From: Planctomycetia bacterium | Lineage (GTDB): Bacteria > Planctomycetota > Planctomycetia > Pirellulales > UBA1268 | NCBI GenBank assembly: GCA_009919445.1 | Contig: RGBY01000128.1 | Span: 1 to 7,303, forward strand | Length of the DNA: 7,303 nucleotides | Direction: 5' to 3' | Shown: positions 7,144 to 7,303 of the stretch, piece after piece | How the letters are laid out: every line of letters starts with the position of its first letter | Position numbering within the stretch: the first letter of the stretch is position 1 | The notes under the pieces: model-generated | Told to the model about the DNA's origin: nothing | The model's input: only the letters and a program-made list of their open reading frames with translations | The model's database searches: none | Position numbers and translations under genes: made by a program

Positions 7144-7181
7144 TTTTGCATGGCAGTTTCGGCAAATTAGCGGCCAACTCG

Positions 7182-7235
7182 AAACCGAGAATGTGCGTTT
7201 TTCTCGGTAACCAGCAACCAACCGCAAACCGAGAA
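7182..7235. repeat. Alternating AAACCGAGAA / TTCTCGGT repeats next to the right tRNA fragment
   Basis: AAACCGAGAA occurs at 7182-7191 and 7226-7235 as a direct repeat, with the inverted core TTCTCGGT at 7201-7208 between them. The first two can form an 8-bp hairpin with a 9-nt loop, the last two an 8-bp stem with a 19-nt loop. The block ends nine bases before the tRNA fragment. No counterpart is seen beside the left tRNA copy. Arm-type integrase or excisionase sites are possible. Confidence 0.5.
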
Positions 7236-7244
7236 CCCCCCGGG

Positions 7245-7303
7245 GCTGGATTTAGGTTCCAGTACCCAAAAGGTGTGGGGGTTCGACTCCCCCCTCTCGC
7301 ATT
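7245..7303 (+). pseudogene. 3' fragment of tRNA-Leu (candidate attR), truncated at 5' end
   Basis: An exact 59-bp copy of 6453-6511: complete anticodon arm, variable arm, T-arm and 3' acceptor strand, but no 5' acceptor strand or D-arm; the sequence before it is CCCCCCGGG. It cannot fold as a tRNA. It runs to the last base of the window, so the repeat may extend further. Confidence 0.9.

Noticed and set aside
7000..7227. 75-aa minus-strand frame with CRNCHAKGHQTGH
   Set aside because: It has a TTG start inside the ACCGAGAA repeats and runs through the GGTGACC and TGACC repeats. A single CxxC is not enough for a zinc finger, and no ribosome site is clear.

Overview
The window reads as chromosomal DNA from a GC-rich bacterium, most likely a planctomycete or a relative. 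This is an inference from three things: an AceE-type pyruvate dehydrogenase in the order lpd-aceE-aceF, a large HTTM (gamma-carboxylase-like) membrane protein with a soluble tail, and frequent non-ATG starts. No rRNA or other lineage marker is present, so the placement is tentative.

Minus strand, 4832 down to 1: a pyruvate dehydrogenase complex operon. Dihydrolipoamide dehydrogenase (E3, 486 aa, TTG start) comes first. It is followed after 110 bp by the homodimeric E1 (AceE, 947 aa), and after 162 bp by the N-terminal lipoyl domain of E2 (AceF), which runs off the left edge. Together they convert pyruvate to acetyl-CoA and NADH: E1 decarboxylates pyruvate on TPP, the E2 lipoyl arm carries the acetyl group, and E3 reoxidises the lipoate. 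Active-site residues are visible in E1 and E3, and the lipoyl lysine is visible in E2. Both spacers contain inverted repeats that could form RNA hairpins.

Plus strand, 4857-6368: a multi-spanning HTTM-family protein, divergent from lpd. The two start codons (GTG and TTG) are only 24 bp apart.

Plus strand, 6427-6509: an intact tRNA-Leu (anticodon TAG). From 6512 to 7244 lies a 733-bp accessory stretch, and from 7245 to the window end (7303) an exact 59-bp copy of the 3' part of the same tRNA. An intact tRNA at one end and its 3' fragment at the other is the footprint of site-specific integration by a tyrosine recombinase, but no recombinase is encoded inside. The stretch holds one convincing small gene (6760-6978, minus), a 72-aa membrane protein with a regular glycine zipper. 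It also holds paired GGTSACC heptamers facing each other near the two ends, a triplet of ACCGAGAA/TTCTCGGT repeats beside the right tRNA fragment, and two short hairpins. This looks like a minimal non-autonomous tRNA-targeted element, or the first unit of an array continuing past the window, and it is the most interesting part of the window.
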